Assembly: GCA_902576415.1 (NCBI GenBank)
Contig: CACGVZ010000004.1
Span: forward strand, 1-64,000
Source of the DNA: an uncultured Prochlorococcus sp.
GTDB taxonomy: Bacteria; Cyanobacteriota; Cyanobacteriia; PCC-6307; Cyanobiaceae
Length of the DNA stretch: 64,000 bases
Direction of reading: 5' to 3'
A program made the position numbers and the translations under genes. Numbering within the stretch: position 1 is the stretch's first letter; every line of letters begins with the position of its first letter. This document shows positions 18,096 to 26,552 of this stretch, piece by piece. Under the pieces are notes generated by a model, which was not told the origin of the DNA, did not search any database, and saw only the letters and a program-made list of their open reading frames with translations.

Positions 18096-18269
18096 TTACA
18101 TGTTTGGCGAATTAAAAAATCCCTTGCTGTATAAAAATATTATTATGCCAATTATTGGGCCTATTCCGAATATGAAAAGTACTAGTTTTGCAGAATTTTT
18201 AGTTTGACCTATTTCTTGATTGTTTTTAATTAAATTCTTCTGAATTTTTTTTGTTTTTTTGTTTTTCAT
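18096..18269 (-). CDS. Small single-pass membrane protein (57 aa), not in the ORF track
   Basis: A minus-strand ORF starts at ATG 18269. It encodes a strongly basic N-terminus (MKNKKTKKIQKN), one hydrophobic helix (KLVLFIFGIGPIIGIIIFLY) and a short tail. Lysine-rich N-terminus plus one helix is a realistic membrane-protein layout, and the ORF fills an otherwise empty 338-base gap. The function is unknown. Confidence 0.5.
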   Translation of the reverse strand: MKNKKTKKIQKNLIKNNQEIGQTKNSAKLVLFIFGIGPIIGIIIFLYSKGFFNSPNM

Positions 18270-18405
18270 GAAATATATACTAATACATTTAAACTTTAAA
18301 AAGCTTTTGATGCATAATCTAATTTCTTATTTTTTTTATTTAATCAGATTTAATCAATGTTTATAAAAACACGATATTGTATAATGGTCTTAATAAGAAG
18401 TAAAT

Positions 18406-18612
18406 ATGAGTGCAACTAAGAGAGAGGAAGTAAGTTCTCACTTAAGATACATAAGGTTAGAGCTTAGAGAAATGCATCAAATGCTTATAAAAGATGATTT
18501 GTTACCAGATTTAAATGAAGCAAAAGAAGTTCATGCACAACTTGATGCTTTATTAGATTTATTATCAGATAAGGGATTAAAAAAAATAAGAAGCCAATAC
18601 GGAAAATTTTAA
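18406..18612 (+). CDS. Small helical protein, paralogue of the 58-aa protein at 19843-20019
   Basis: This 68-residue soluble, helical protein begins MSATKREEVSSHLRYIRLEL. From residue 5 it aligns without gaps over 52 residues with the minus-strand ORF at 19843-20019. About 19 positions are identical, including HL..(I/L)R..L..MH and LLP..(N/D)E.K. The shared pattern shows both are real genes of one family, duplicated within about 1.5 kb and now on opposite strands. The function is unknown. Confidence 0.75.
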   Translation: MSATKREEVSSHLRYIRLELREMHQMLIKDDLLPDLNEAKEVHAQLDALLDLLSDKGLKKIRSQYGKF

Positions 18613-18625
18613 ATAAATAAAATTA

Positions 18626-18820
18626 TTATAGATAATTTGTTGCAGATTCTATTTCTTTACGATTATCGTGCATTTTTTCTAATTTGTTGTAAATTTCTTT
18701 GATTTGGATTTGTAATAAATCAGTTGAATTTATATTGCTTAAAGCATCCATTGCTGATAATAGACTCTCCTTGGCTTCAATTAAATGTCTGCATTCTTTA
18801 CTGCCAGCTTCGTATGCCAT
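18626..18820 (-). CDS. Hypothetical helical protein (64 aa)
   Basis: This small soluble protein is predicted helical (ECRHLIEAKESLLSAMDALS, then QIQIKEIYNKLEKMH). It is convergent with the 68-aa gene, with only 13 bases between the stops. It does not align with the neighbouring paralogue pair. No family is recognised. Confidence 0.55.
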   Translation of the reverse strand: MAYEAGSKECRHLIEAKESLLSAMDALSNINSTDLLQIQIKEIYNKLEKMHDNRKEIESATNYL

Positions 18821-18959
18821 AGTCTTATAAAAATTAAATTATCACAAATATATAAAAAAATGTTCCGTATTGCTTGATACTCTTATTAAATCAAAGCTTA
18901 TTATTGTTATTTTTAATACAAAGTGAGTAATTATTTTTATTAGAATTTAAAAAAAAACA

Positions 18960-19142
18960 ATGAAAGAAAATTACAAAAATTACGAATTATGTATCAAAAT
19001 AGCTTTAGAAAACGCAAGAAAAAGAATCAATTTATTAGATAGTAATGATAGAGAATGTGTTTTAGAAGAATATAAGGAATGGATCAAAGATGGTTTAAGT
19101 AAGCAAACAATTTTACTACTTAGAGAGGATCCAATAATCTAA
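18960..19142 (+). CDS. Hypothetical protein (60 aa)
   Basis: This short soluble ORF has a charged helical composition (ARKRINLLDSNDRECVLEEY) and ends LLLREDPII. It has no recognisable domain. The AT-rich upstream spacer has no evident structure. Confidence 0.5.
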   Translation: MKENYKNYELCIKIALENARKRINLLDSNDRECVLEEYKEWIKDGLSKQTILLLREDPII

Positions 19143-19313
19143 AATCTATCAATCTTTTTTTTTAATTTATTTAATTTGAGGTAATTTTATATAAAAAATA
19201 TAGGCTTAAGATAAATGTAATTATTAGAATAATAGTTAAAGAGGAAAGACTATACACAATCAAAAATGTAAATTTGTTTTATATTATCATTCCTTTCATA
19301 TTTCTCTTTCAGT

Positions 19314-19442
19314 TCATTTCCCATTTATGAGTGAAATAATAAATTTTCTTAAATTATCTTTTTCTAAATAGATTTCTCTGTTCTTATATTTCTTTAATTT
19401 CTTAAAAATTAAATCTAATAAATACTCTGATTTTTCTGTCAT
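19314..19442 (-). CDS. Possible 42-residue basic protein, not in the ORF track
   Basis: A minus-strand ORF from ATG 19442 encodes a basic helical peptide (MTEKSEYLLDLIFKKLKKYK). It lies 9 bases downstream of the lipoprotein gene stop on the same strand, so it could be the second gene of a two-gene unit. The call is weak because of its length. Confidence 0.35.
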   Translation of the reverse strand: MTEKSEYLLDLIFKKLKKYKNREIYLEKDNLRKFIISLINGK

Positions 19443-19451
19443 AAGTGAAAG

Positions 19452-19802
19452 CTATTTTTCTAATAAATAAGTTTTCTCTTCTCCAATCTTATCTGGCTTT
19501 GTTAATTTACATCCTTTATCTTTTTCCATATCACAATTTTTTGTGGCGGGAACAGATTTCCATGTACAAATTTTTTCCTGAGAGTATTCTTTTACAATAA
19601 TCCAACCATCATCTAAGTATTCTGAAATTCTATCTTCACCGCAAGAAAACTTTATTTCCATTTTCTCTTTATCTAAACTGTTATTCTTATTAATTTTTCC
19701 TTCAGAATTAATTATGGGATTTTCATTATTTGTGGATATTCTACAAGAAGTTAAGAACAATAAAACTAAAAATATTTTTGTGAATTGTTTTATTTTTTTC
19801 AT
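19452..19802 (-). CDS. Putative lipoprotein (116 aa)
   Basis: The N-terminus (KKIKQFTKIFLVLLFLTSC) is a lipoprotein signal with lipobox LTSC and predicted lipidated cysteine at residue 20. The mature part is polar, with four further cysteines (FSCGEDR, KICTWK, NCDMEKDKGCK) that could form two disulphides in the periplasm. No family is recognised. It is one of several secreted small proteins in this hypothetical-rich region. Confidence 0.65.
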   Translation of the reverse strand: MKKIKQFTKIFLVLLFLTSCRISTNNENPIINSEGKINKNNSLDKEKMEIKFSCGEDRISEYLDDGWIIVKEYSQEKICTWKSVPATKNCDMEKDKGCKLTKPDKIGEEKTYLLEK

Positions 19803-19842
19803 TTGTTATTCTTTCGATAATTAAAAGTTTATAAATTATAGT

Positions 19843-20019
19843 TTATTTTGATTCTATCAATTTTAACAATTGGTCCATTTTATTCATCAATGTTTTTACT
19901 TCATCTGGCTGAGGTAATAGTAATTCTTCCGTAACTGCTAAATGCATTTGCTTTAAATTTTGTCTAAGATCTTTTAAATGCATTTTTACATTTTCTTTCT
20001 TTTGTCTTATATCAGTCAT
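19843..20019 (-). CDS. Small helical protein (58 aa), paralogue of the gene at 18406-18612; not in ORF track
   Basis: This minus-strand ORF starts at ATG 20019 and ends at TAA 19843. From residue 7 its product aligns without gaps with residues 5-56 of the 68-aa protein at 18406, about 37 percent identical by hand count, with the shared core HL..LR..L..MH and LLLP..DE.K. This homology is strong support for an ORF below the track's length limit. The function is unknown. Confidence 0.75.
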   Translation of the reverse strand: MTDIRQKKENVKMHLKDLRQNLKQMHLAVTEELLLPQPDEVKTLMNKMDQLLKLIESK

Positions 20020-20104
20020 AGGATTAAAAGCTTAATTCAATTCTATCTAGATTGATTATTATAATATTTTGAAGGTTATTATAGGAATATAATTAAAAAT
20101 TTTT

Positions 20105-20533
20105 TTATTCTTCAAGCTCGTAGATTTCTCTGCCACCATAACAAAAATTTGTTGATAACATCCTAAGTTCTTTATTATTAAGTCCTATTATATTTTTATT
20201 TTTAATAATGTAATTTCTGGCAATTGCTTCACAATCTAATCTATTTTTTGCATGTCTAATAACTGGATAAAAATATGCAAATGAAGTAATTGTGAACAAA
20301 AATAATATCATTAACTTTTTTTCATTTTTCAAAAATTCTTTAGATTGTTTTTTGGCTTTTAATATTTTTATTAGTAAAGTGTCTGGCAATCCAATCTGCA
20401 CAAATAACAATTCTACCCACCATGGAAGATCTTTATCTTTCTTTTTTTTTGAGTTTTCGGAATTATTCATTTTTTTAGATTCATGATTTTGGTTTCTGAC
20501 CTGTTTGGGATTACTTTTTCCATTTTTATCCAT
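20105..20533 (-). CDS. Hypothetical membrane protein (142 aa)
   Basis: The first 35 residues are highly polar (SNPKQVRNQNHESKKMNNS) and look disordered. PWWVELLFVQIGLPDTLLIK follows as an amphipathic or re-entrant segment, then a basic stretch and one hydrophobic helix (LMILFLFTITSFAYFYPVI) near residues 94-112. The C-terminus contains two cysteines. No family is recognised. Confidence 0.55.
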   Translation of the reverse strand: MDKNGKSNPKQVRNQNHESKKMNNSENSKKKKDKDLPWWVELLFVQIGLPDTLLIKILKAKKQSKEFLKNEKKLMILFLFTITSFAYFYPVIRHAKNRLDCEAIARNYIIKNKNIIGLNNKELRMLSTNFCYGGREIYELEE

Positions 20534-20663
20534 ATCATCAAATATCTAATTGAAATATAAAAGGTTTATTTTGATTTGGAAACTATATTTTATTTTATAA
20601 GTATTAATTTAATTTATCTATGAGTTTGAGTATTGTAAATTTGTATTTAAAAAAAATTTATAG

Positions 20664-20933
20664 ATGGCAAAAAAAAGAAGAAAATTAAATAAAGATTTCG
20701 AGAAGAAAATATATTCATCTAAAAAAAATGTTGAACTAGTATTGGCGAAAATATATGATATCGATGATGAAGACATACAAAAAGAATATATGAGTGCGTT
20801 CAATGAAGTTGTCTACTTATATGATATTTTAAAAGAAACTTATGACCAACAGGGATTTAATGAGGATTCAGAACGACTTCTGACAAATTATAAAAATTCA
20901 TTTAATCTTTTTGAATCGGAATTTGAAATTTAA
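20664..20933 (+). CDS. Hypothetical soluble protein (89 aa)
   Basis: It has a basic N-terminus (MAKKRRKLNKDFEKKIY) and then an acidic helical body (DIDDEDIQKEYMSAFNEVVY). The strong charge segregation and clean ATG support a real gene. It is convergent with the secreted 68-aa gene, 7 bases apart. No family is recognised. Confidence 0.6.
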   Translation: MAKKRRKLNKDFEKKIYSSKKNVELVLAKIYDIDDEDIQKEYMSAFNEVVYLYDILKETYDQQGFNEDSERLLTNYKNSFNLFESEFEI

Positions 20934-20940
20934 AATATAG

Positions 20941-21147
20941 TTATCTCTTGTAAGGTATTACTGGTATTTCAATTAATTTACCATTATTTAGATCGAATCT
21001 TTTCTTTCGCAAAATTTTTATACAAGTTAATTGTCTTTTCTCATTTTTACAAAATCTTTTTATTTGGTAATCAGTTAAAGAAAAGGCTTTATCGCAAGAT
21101 ATGACTAAAACGAATAAAAATAAACATAAATTTAATACTAATTTCAT
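20941..21147 (-). CDS. Small secreted hypothetical protein (68 aa)
   Basis: The N-terminal signal peptide (KLVLNLCLFLFVLVISCDKAFS) precedes about 45 mature basic residues with two cysteines (RFCKNEKRQLTC). Cleavage near AFS/L is likely. ISC could also be read as a weak lipobox. No family is recognised. Confidence 0.55.
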   Translation of the reverse strand: MKLVLNLCLFLFVLVISCDKAFSLTDYQIKRFCKNEKRQLTCIKILRKKRFDLNNGKLIEIPVIPYKR

Positions 21148-21187
21148 TGATTTTCTGGATAGTCTAGTAACTTTGAAAAAAGATAAA

Positions 21188-21466
21188 TTAATTACTACTA
21201 TAATTATCTATAATTTTTTTTAAGTCATCTTTACTTAAGTCTGTTGAAATAAAAACTTCTTGAGCTGTTGTCCCTTTTCTTGCAATAGCTTTATATCCGT
21301 TAATAGTTTTAACTGATAATCTTATAGTTAATTTTGATGATCTTCCTCTTGCTTTTGATATCACGGCAGGAGTTATTGTTTTTATATTAATGTTGAGGGC
21401 TAATTTTTTCAATATAGGAATTAACCCGTCTATGTTTGTACTATGGTTTGATACTAACCTGCCCAA
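21188..21466 (-). CDS. DUF2103 family predicted metal-binding protein
   Basis: This 92-residue protein carries the opening GRLVSNHSTNIDGLIPIL, a pattern I recognise from the DUF2103 family of cyanobacteria and archaea. The basic core is KARGRSSKLTIRLSV, followed by GYKAIARKGTTAQEVFI. The histidine near the start is the presumed metal-ligand region. It is divergent from petN. The biological role is not known. Confidence 0.75.
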   Translation of the reverse strand: MGRLVSNHSTNIDGLIPILKKLALNINIKTITPAVISKARGRSSKLTIRLSVKTINGYKAIARKGTTAQEVFISTDLSKDDLKKIIDNYSSN

Positions 21467-21582
21467 CTGCTTTATCTTTATTCTATATTATAGATCTCTG
21501 TTTATGAGAGTTTAAATTTAGCTAAGAAATGATTAAAAATATTTGAAATTCTGTTATATTTGTCTAAACACTTTAAAATCTA

Positions 21583-21684
21583 ATGATCTTTCAACTAGGA
21601 TGGGCCGCATTAGCTGCAATTTTTACTTTTTCAATTGCTATGGTTGTTTGGGGTAGAAACGGTGATGGCTCTATTGATATATGA
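21583..21684 (+). CDS. petN: Cytochrome b6-f complex subunit 8 (PetN), 33 aa
   Basis: This ORF is too short for the supplied track. It encodes a single transmembrane helix with the hallmark LGWAAL...[14 protein letters not shown], which matches cyanobacterial and plastid PetN. The usual length is 29 residues. Here there are four extra residues at the C-terminus (ending GSIDI). PetN is an essential small subunit of the b6-f complex in the thylakoid membrane. Its last bases overlap the start of the next ORF (ATGA), which suggests translational coupling. Confidence 0.92.
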   Translation: MIFQLGWAALAAIFTFSIAMVVWGRNGDGSIDI

Positions 21685-21821
21685 TTTCACTTTTAAATTA
21701 TGAATCTTTTTTAAGTAAATTTCTAATATATTCATCCTTCATTTTACTTGTTTTTATAACATTTGCTGTAATTTATATCTCTTATATTTCTTGGAAAGAT
21801 AAAAGAAGATTGAAAAAATAG
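21681..21821 (+). CDS. Small membrane protein coupled to petN (46 aa), not in ORF track
   Basis: The ATG at 21681 overlaps the petN stop in an ATGA arrangement. The product has a short polar N-terminus, one long hydrophobic helix ([20 protein letters not shown]) and a basic C-terminal tail (WKDKRRLKK), a positive-inside single-pass layout. The coupling to petN suggests a thylakoid protein, possibly an accessory of b6-f, but this is only inference. Confidence 0.6.
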   Translation: MISLLNYESFLSKFLIYSSFILLVFITFAVIYISYISWKDKRRLKK

Positions 21822-21824
21822 TCA

Positions 21825-22481
21825 CTATTTTTTATTGTCTTTTTTCTTATCCTTTAATCTTAGTTCTTCTATTAATTCTTTTGCTTGCTTCATTTTAGAG
21901 ATACTACTTTTGTAAATTCCAATATCTTTTTCTGCTTTATCAGTAGATAGGTTTAGACTTTCAAAAATGTTTTTGATTGCCTTATTAATTTCAGTTTCAT
22001 TTTCCCCTTTTAGATCTTGGGATTCTGAAATTAGTATATACATTCCAAGGATTAGTATCCTTGAGGGATAAAGTTTGGTATCGCTTTTTTCTTTTAATAA
22101 CTTTAATATGTCATTTGATGGTTTATCTTTAAATTCTAATTGAAATTTTTGCGATATTTCTTTAATTTTTATAGCTTCAAAATTTGTAGAGCTACATAAG
22201 GAATCAAAAAGAAGATCTAAATGTTTCTCAGGCTCGTATCCTTTCATTAATTCTTTGAATGTTTCGGTGAGACCAATACAAAAGAGGTAATCTTGTGTGA
22301 ATTCATTTTGATGATGTAAAAGATTTAGTTCGACAAGCATTTCATCTACTATTCTTTTGTATAAACCTGGAATAACGTAAGGAAATTGTTCATGGAATAA
22401 CTTCTTGCTATCTGAAACAGTCAATTTTTCTTTCAATTTTTTATATGTAAACCTTAATAAGGTTAGCGTATGTTGACTCAA
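21825..22481 (-). CDS. thf1: Thylakoid formation / photosystem II biogenesis protein Thf1 (Psb29)
   Basis: This 218-residue cyanobacterial protein resembles Thf1/Psb29. It opens [35 protein letters not shown], shortened here to [20 protein letters not shown], followed by [16 protein letters not shown] and LFDSLCSS, all at the family's expected positions. A helical, lysine-rich C-terminus closes it. Thf1 supports PSII repair and the stability of FtsH complexes. Its neighbours here are clpP and ftsH, which fits that role. It is divergent from clpP and convergent with the petN unit. Confidence 0.85.
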   Translation of the reverse strand: MSQHTLTLLRFTYKKLKEKLTVSDSKKLFHEQFPYVIPGLYKRIVDEMLVELNLLHHQNEFTQDYLFCIGLTETFKELMKGYEPEKHLDLLFDSLCSSTNFEAIKIKEISQKFQLEFKDKPSNDILKLLKEKSDTKLYPSRILILGMYILISESQDLKGENETEINKAIKNIFESLNLSTDKAEKDIGIYKSSISKMKQAKELIEELRLKDKKKDNKK

Positions 22482-22516
22482 TATCGTTAGTATCTAATAA
22501 ACAGATAAATATTATT

Positions 22517-23098
22517 ATGATCCCTTTAGTTTTAGAAGAATCAGGCGGTAGTGAAAGAGTCTTTGATATTTACTCGAGACTATTAAGAGAGAGAATAATC
22601 TTTTTGGGAGAACAAGTGACTAGTGAAACAGCTAATAGAATTGTCGCTCAATTGCTTTTCCTTGAAGCAGAAGATCCAGATAAAGATATTTATATGTATA
22701 TCAATTCACCTGGAGGATCTGTATACGATGGTTTAGGTATATTTGATACAATGCAACATGTAAAGCCTGATATCCATACAGTTTGTGTGGGTTTAGCTGC
22801 CAGTATGGGCGCATTTTTGTTGGCTGCAGGTACTAAAGGTAAAAGAAGTAGCCTTAGACATTCAAGAATAATGATCCATCAACCTCTTGGGGGCGCTAGA
22901 GGTCAAGCAAGCGACATAAGGATTCAAGCAGATGAAATTTTGTTTTTAAAAGAACGTCTTAATACCGAATTATCACAAAGAACAGGCAAGGATTATGAGA
23001 CTATCAAGGAAGATACTGATAGAGATTTCTATATGTCTCCAAAAGAAGCAGTTGAGTATGGATTAATTGATCTAGTTTTAGATAAGAAACCCCTTTAA
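22517..23098 (+). CDS. clpP: ATP-dependent Clp protease proteolytic subunit
   Basis: This is a 193-residue ClpP serine peptidase. The catalytic serine lies in GLAASMGAF (S96) and the histidine in IMIHQPLGG (H121), with an acidic residue near 172 ([10 protein letters not shown]). [15 protein letters not shown] gives the oxyanion loop region. All residues needed for catalysis are present, so this is an active subunit and not a ClpR form. It would form a 14-mer with ClpX or ClpC chaperones in the cytosol. It is convergent with ftsH by only 3 bases. Confidence 0.95.
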   Translation: MIPLVLEESGGSERVFDIYSRLLRERIIFLGEQVTSETANRIVAQLLFLEAEDPDKDIYMYINSPGGSVYDGLGIFDTMQHVKPDIHTVCVGLAASMGAFLLAAGTKGKRSSLRHSRIMIHQPLGGARGQASDIRIQADEILFLKERLNTELSQRTGKDYETIKEDTDRDFYMSPKEAVEYGLIDLVLDKKPL

Positions 23099-23101
23099 AA
23101 T

Positions 23102-25015
23102 TTAGTTTAATAATTGTGGTGTTCTATCTTTTTCTGGGATGTTAGTGAATTGAGAGAGTATGCTGACAAATTCATCACCATCTAATGTCTCTTTTTCAAT
23201 TAATAAATCGACAATTTTATCCATAGCTTCCCTATTCTTACTGACAATAGAATAAGTTTCCTCATAACATTCCTTTACCATTACTCTTACACTTTCATCA
23301 ATTTGCTTGGAGATAGAATCAGAAACTTCACTTCTTGTCATTAAATCTCTACCAACGAATACTTCTTGATTTCCACTTTCTAAAGCAATAGGACCTAAAT
23401 TGCTCATTCCAAATCTAGTAACCATTTGGCGTGCCATAGAAGCAACTTGTTGGAAATCACCACCGGCACCTGTAGTGATTTCACCTTTTCCAAAAACAAC
23501 ATCCTCAGCTGCTCTTCCTCCTAAAGCACCCATTATTCTGGCTTTAAGTTGTGCTCTACTTACTAGGGTTTGTTCATCATCTGGAGTAAACCAAGTTAAA
23601 CCTTTAGCTTGACCTCTAGGAATTACAGTTACTTTTTGAACAGGATCATGAGCTTTGACTAATGAACCGATGAGAGCATGACCAACTTCATGATAAGCAA
23701 TTAATCTTTTACTTCTACCATCAGTTAATGGTGAACCCTCCATTCCAGCTACAATCCTGTCAACAGAGTCATCAATTTCAGAAATACTAATTGAATCTTT
23801 TCTTCTCCTTGCTGTTAATATGGCGGCTTCATTTAGTAAATTTGCTAAATCTGCTCCAGTAAAACCAGGGGTTCTTCTCGCAATGCTTTCGAGGGTTAGA
23901 TCTTTTTGAAGCTTTTTATTTCTTGCATGTACTTCAAGTATAGATAATCTACCTTTGATATCTGGTGCGTCTACAGTTACTTGCCTATCAAATCTACCAG
24001 GTCTCATTAAAGCTGAATCTAAAACGTCAGGTCTGTTTGTGGCAGCAATAATAATTATACCGCTATTGCCTTCGAATCCATCCATTTCAGTTAGTAATTG
24101 GTTTAGAGTCTGTTCCCTCTCATCATTACCTCCACCAATGCCTGCACCTCTTTGTCTTCCAACAGCATCAATTTCGTCAATAAAAATTAAACAAGGACTA
24201 TTTTCTTTAGCTCTCTTAAAAAGATCTCTCACTCTGCTTGCACCAACACCAACAAACATCTCTACAAATTCAGAACCTGATAAAGAAAAAAATGGTACAC
24301 CTGCTTCACCTGCTATTGCTTTGGCTAAAAGTGTTTTACCGGTTCCTGGAGGTCCTACCAATAAAACTCCCTTGGGAATCTTTGCTCCGACAGAAGTAAA
24401 TTTTTCTGGTTTTTTTAAAAAAGTAACAACTTCCTGCAAATCCTGTTTGGCTTCGTTAACTCCCGCTACATCGTCAAAAACCACTCCCGTTTCAGCTTCC
24501 ATTGCAAATCTTGCCTTTGTCTTTCCAAATTGCATGGCTTGCCCAGGACCTCCCGGCATACCATTAGATCTTCTGGCTAATAAAATTAAACCGCCTATTA
24601 GAATGGCTGGGAAAAGCAAATTACCCAAAACTCCTAATCCAGCTGGAGCAGTTTTAATAGGATGTACATCAAAACTGATCCCCTCATTTTTTAAATTATT
24701 AATGAGCTCAGGAGTTAGACCTGGAAGGTCTACCCTTAATCTTTGGACTTTATTGTCTAAATCTGAATCTATTGTCTCTATTACTGCATTTCTACCACCA
24801 TCATAAATATCAACTGATGTTACCCTTCCAGAATTAATGTAATCTAAAAATCTACCGTAACTAACCCTTGCTACCGCAGAATTTCTTGGGGCAACCGTTG
24901 TTCCATTTGATTTAAGTGAATCAACATTGCTAGATGATAAGAATTGGTAAGAAAGTGCTATTACTAAAACTATAGGTAATGCCCATAAAATTAATGTTTT
25001 GAATTTTTGATTCAT
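23102..25015 (-). CDS. ftsH: ATP-dependent zinc metalloprotease FtsH
   Basis: This is a membrane-anchored AAA protease of 637 residues. It has two transmembrane helices (about 7-26 and 124-148) flanking a lumenal domain. The Walker A motif GPPGTGKT is at 221-228, with Walker B IFIDEID and a second region of homology ending RPGRFDRQ. The zinc motif is HEVGH near residue 440. In cyanobacteria FtsH hexamers remove damaged D1 from PSII. The Thf1 gene nearby fits this. A long antisense ORF within it (23955-24806) is a shadow. Confidence 0.96.
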   Translation of the reverse strand: MNQKFKTLILWALPIVLVIALSYQFLSSSNVDSLKSNGTTVAPRNSAVARVSYGRFLDYINSGRVTSVDIYDGGRNAVIETIDSDLDNKVQRLRVDLPGLTPELINNLKNEGISFDVHPIKTAPAGLGVLGNLLFPAILIGGLILLARRSNGMPGGPGQAMQFGKTKARFAMEAETGVVFDDVAGVNEAKQDLQEVVTFLKKPEKFTSVGAKIPKGVLLVGPPGTGKTLLAKAIAGEAGVPFFSLSGSEFVEMFVGVGASRVRDLFKRAKENSPCLIFIDEIDAVGRQRGAGIGGGNDEREQTLNQLLTEMDGFEGNSGIIIIAATNRPDVLDSALMRPGRFDRQVTVDAPDIKGRLSILEVHARNKKLQKDLTLESIARRTPGFTGADLANLLNEAAILTARRRKDSISISEIDDSVDRIVAGMEGSPLTDGRSKRLIAYHEVGHALIGSLVKAHDPVQKVTVIPRGQAKGLTWFTPDDEQTLVSRAQLKARIMGALGGRAAEDVVFGKGEITTGAGGDFQQVASMARQMVTRFGMSNLGPIALESGNQEVFVGRDLMTRSEVSDSISKQIDESVRVMVKECYEETYSIVSKNREAMDKIVDLLIEKETLDGDEFVSILSQFTNIPEKDRTPQLLN

Positions 25016-25122
25016 TAATTTGTTAGAAGTTAATTTTTAGATTCTAGACTGAATCAATGCATTTCGTTGATATTTCCTTTAACTTTGTGCTTATATTACT
25101 CTTGAAACTATTAGATTTATTT

Positions 25123-25332
25123 ATGCAATTTGTGATCAAAGATAAGGTTAAGTTGATTGCACCAGTGTCCTTCCTAAAGACTTCTGATAATATGCCAATG
25201 CTAAGACCTCCTGAGCTGGTAGCAATTGATGAAATTGGAGAAGTTTTATCAATAAAATCTCCAGATACTGTTGAAGTAAAGTTTAGAAGAGGTTCCTTCT
25301 TAATCGATATTGATAAGATCGAGAAGGTTTAA
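25123..25332 (+). CDS. sipA: NblS-interacting regulatory protein SipA (DUF3148)
   Basis: I choose ATG 25123 over the track's 25057, because the 69-residue form begins FVIKDKVKLIAPVSFLKT as in other DUF3148 proteins, while the upstream 22 residues are unrelated hydrophobic sequence. The core PMLRPPELVAIDEIGEV and KFRRGSFLIDIDKIE matches SipA, a small SH3-like protein that stimulates the histidine kinase NblS in Synechococcus. It is divergent from ftsH. No kinase gene is nearby. Confidence 0.82.
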   Translation: MQFVIKDKVKLIAPVSFLKTSDNMPMLRPPELVAIDEIGEVLSIKSPDTVEVKFRRGSFLIDIDKIEKV

Positions 25333-25334
25333 CT

Positions 25335-26552
25335 TTAAAAAATTTTCTGCCACCTAGTATTAATTTCTAAGATAATTTTTTTATTTCCAGAAATACTCAA
25401 AAAAGGTTTCGAAAAATACTTATTTATCAAATTAAAAATTTCTAATGAAGATATTTCGTCTATCTTAGAAATTAAATTGATTTCAGAAATAGGTTGTATT
25501 CCATAACTAATTAATTGAATCCTTCGCTGCAAAATTTCATCTAAAGATTGATTTCCTAAAAGGAAAGAGCCTTTTAATTTTTCTTTTGCTAAAAATATTT
25601 CAGAATCCGTTAGCTTTTTAAAAAGTAAATTTTTAAATAAAGATGATAAAAGTTCAAAAGCCAAAATAGCGTTCTTATTTGATACTGATAAATAAACTAA
25701 AAAGGGAGCATTCCCACTCCTGACAGGATTAAAAACTCCAAGATCGTAAGTTATACCATTTTTTTCCCTGAAAAGCTTGAATAAAGCAGAGCTCATTCCA
25801 TAGGATAAATGTGACTCTAAAATTTTAAGTGGCAAGTATTCAATACTTCTACGAGAGCAGGTTTGATTCCCTATCATTATTATTGTTTGATTCGAATCAT
25901 TATTTGTGTAATCAAATCTATATTGAGGCTCTAAGTGATAACTTCGAGGATTTGATTTTTCTTCTTGGATGGTCTGAACAAATTTATCTAAAGTTTCTCC
26001 GTTTACTTCTAAATTATTCGAAATTATATACTTTTCTCTTTTTTTGAAATTCTTAAACTCACATAAAATATCGTCGTAGGTTATTTTTGCAACATCATTT
26101 AAATTACCAATTGTATTGAAAGCATAAGGATGATTTGAATAAACTATTTTTCTCCATTTCTCAAAACATATATTAAATGGATTTTCTCTATCTTTTTTAA
26201 TCAAATTAATAGAAGATTTTTTTACTTTTTGAAATTCAATTTCAGATATAGTTGGATTATTAATTATTAAATCCAACAGAGGGAGTAATTTGCTGAAATG
26301 TTCATTTAGAGATTTGATGCTTATAAAAATACCATCTTCAAATACTTCTTGGTTTAACTCCGCTCCATAAGATTCAATATATTCTGATAGCTCGAAATTA
26401 TCAAAACCTTCACATCCTCGGGTAAGTAATGAAGAAAGAATCTTATTAATACCTTTTTTATTGATACTATCCAAATCGCTACCACCTTTAATCCAAATTG
26501 AAGCAGTTGAAAAATTTCTTTTTTTGTGATTTAAAAAAAATCTTTTTATCAT
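25335..26552 (-). CDS. M16-family peptidase-like protein, non-catalytic partner
   Basis: This 405-residue protein has the M16 (pitrilysin/MPP) fold pattern, with an opening IWIKGGSDLDSINKKGINK. Where catalytic members have HxxEH it reads INKILSSLLTRG, so it lacks the zinc ligands. It keeps the later glycine-rich and Y/R region (FREKNGITYDLGVF). It overlaps by 4 bases with the upstream catalytic gene. The two would form the usual active/inactive heterodimer. The substrate is unknown. Confidence 0.87.
   Translation of the reverse strand: MIKRFFLNHKKRNFSTASIWIKGGSDLDSINKKGINKILSSLLTRGCEGFDNFELSEYIESYGAELNQEVFEDGIFISIKSLNEHFSKLLPLLDLIINNPTISEIEFQKVKKSSINLIKKDRENPFNICFEKWRKIVYSNHPYAFNTIGNLNDVAKITYDDILCEFKNFKKREKYIISNNLEVNGETLDKFVQTIQEEKSNPRSYHLEPQYRFDYTNNDSNQTIIMIGNQTCSRRSIEYLPLKILESHLSYGMSSALFKLFREKNGITYDLGVFNPVRSGNAPFLVYLSVSNKNAILAFELLSSLFKNLLFKKLTDSEIFLAKEKLKGSFLLGNQSLDEILQRRIQLISYGIQPISEINLISKIDEISSLEIFNLINKYFSKPFLSISGNKKIILEINTRWQKIF

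Noticed and set aside
23955-24806. 283-codon antisense ORF inside ftsH
   Set aside because: The opposite strand encodes an unmistakable FtsH. The antisense product is proline/serine-rich with no domain, a codon-usage shadow.
25057-25122. N-terminal 22-residue extension of SipA
   Set aside because: The extension is unrelated hydrophobic sequence. ATG 25123 gives the standard family N-terminus.
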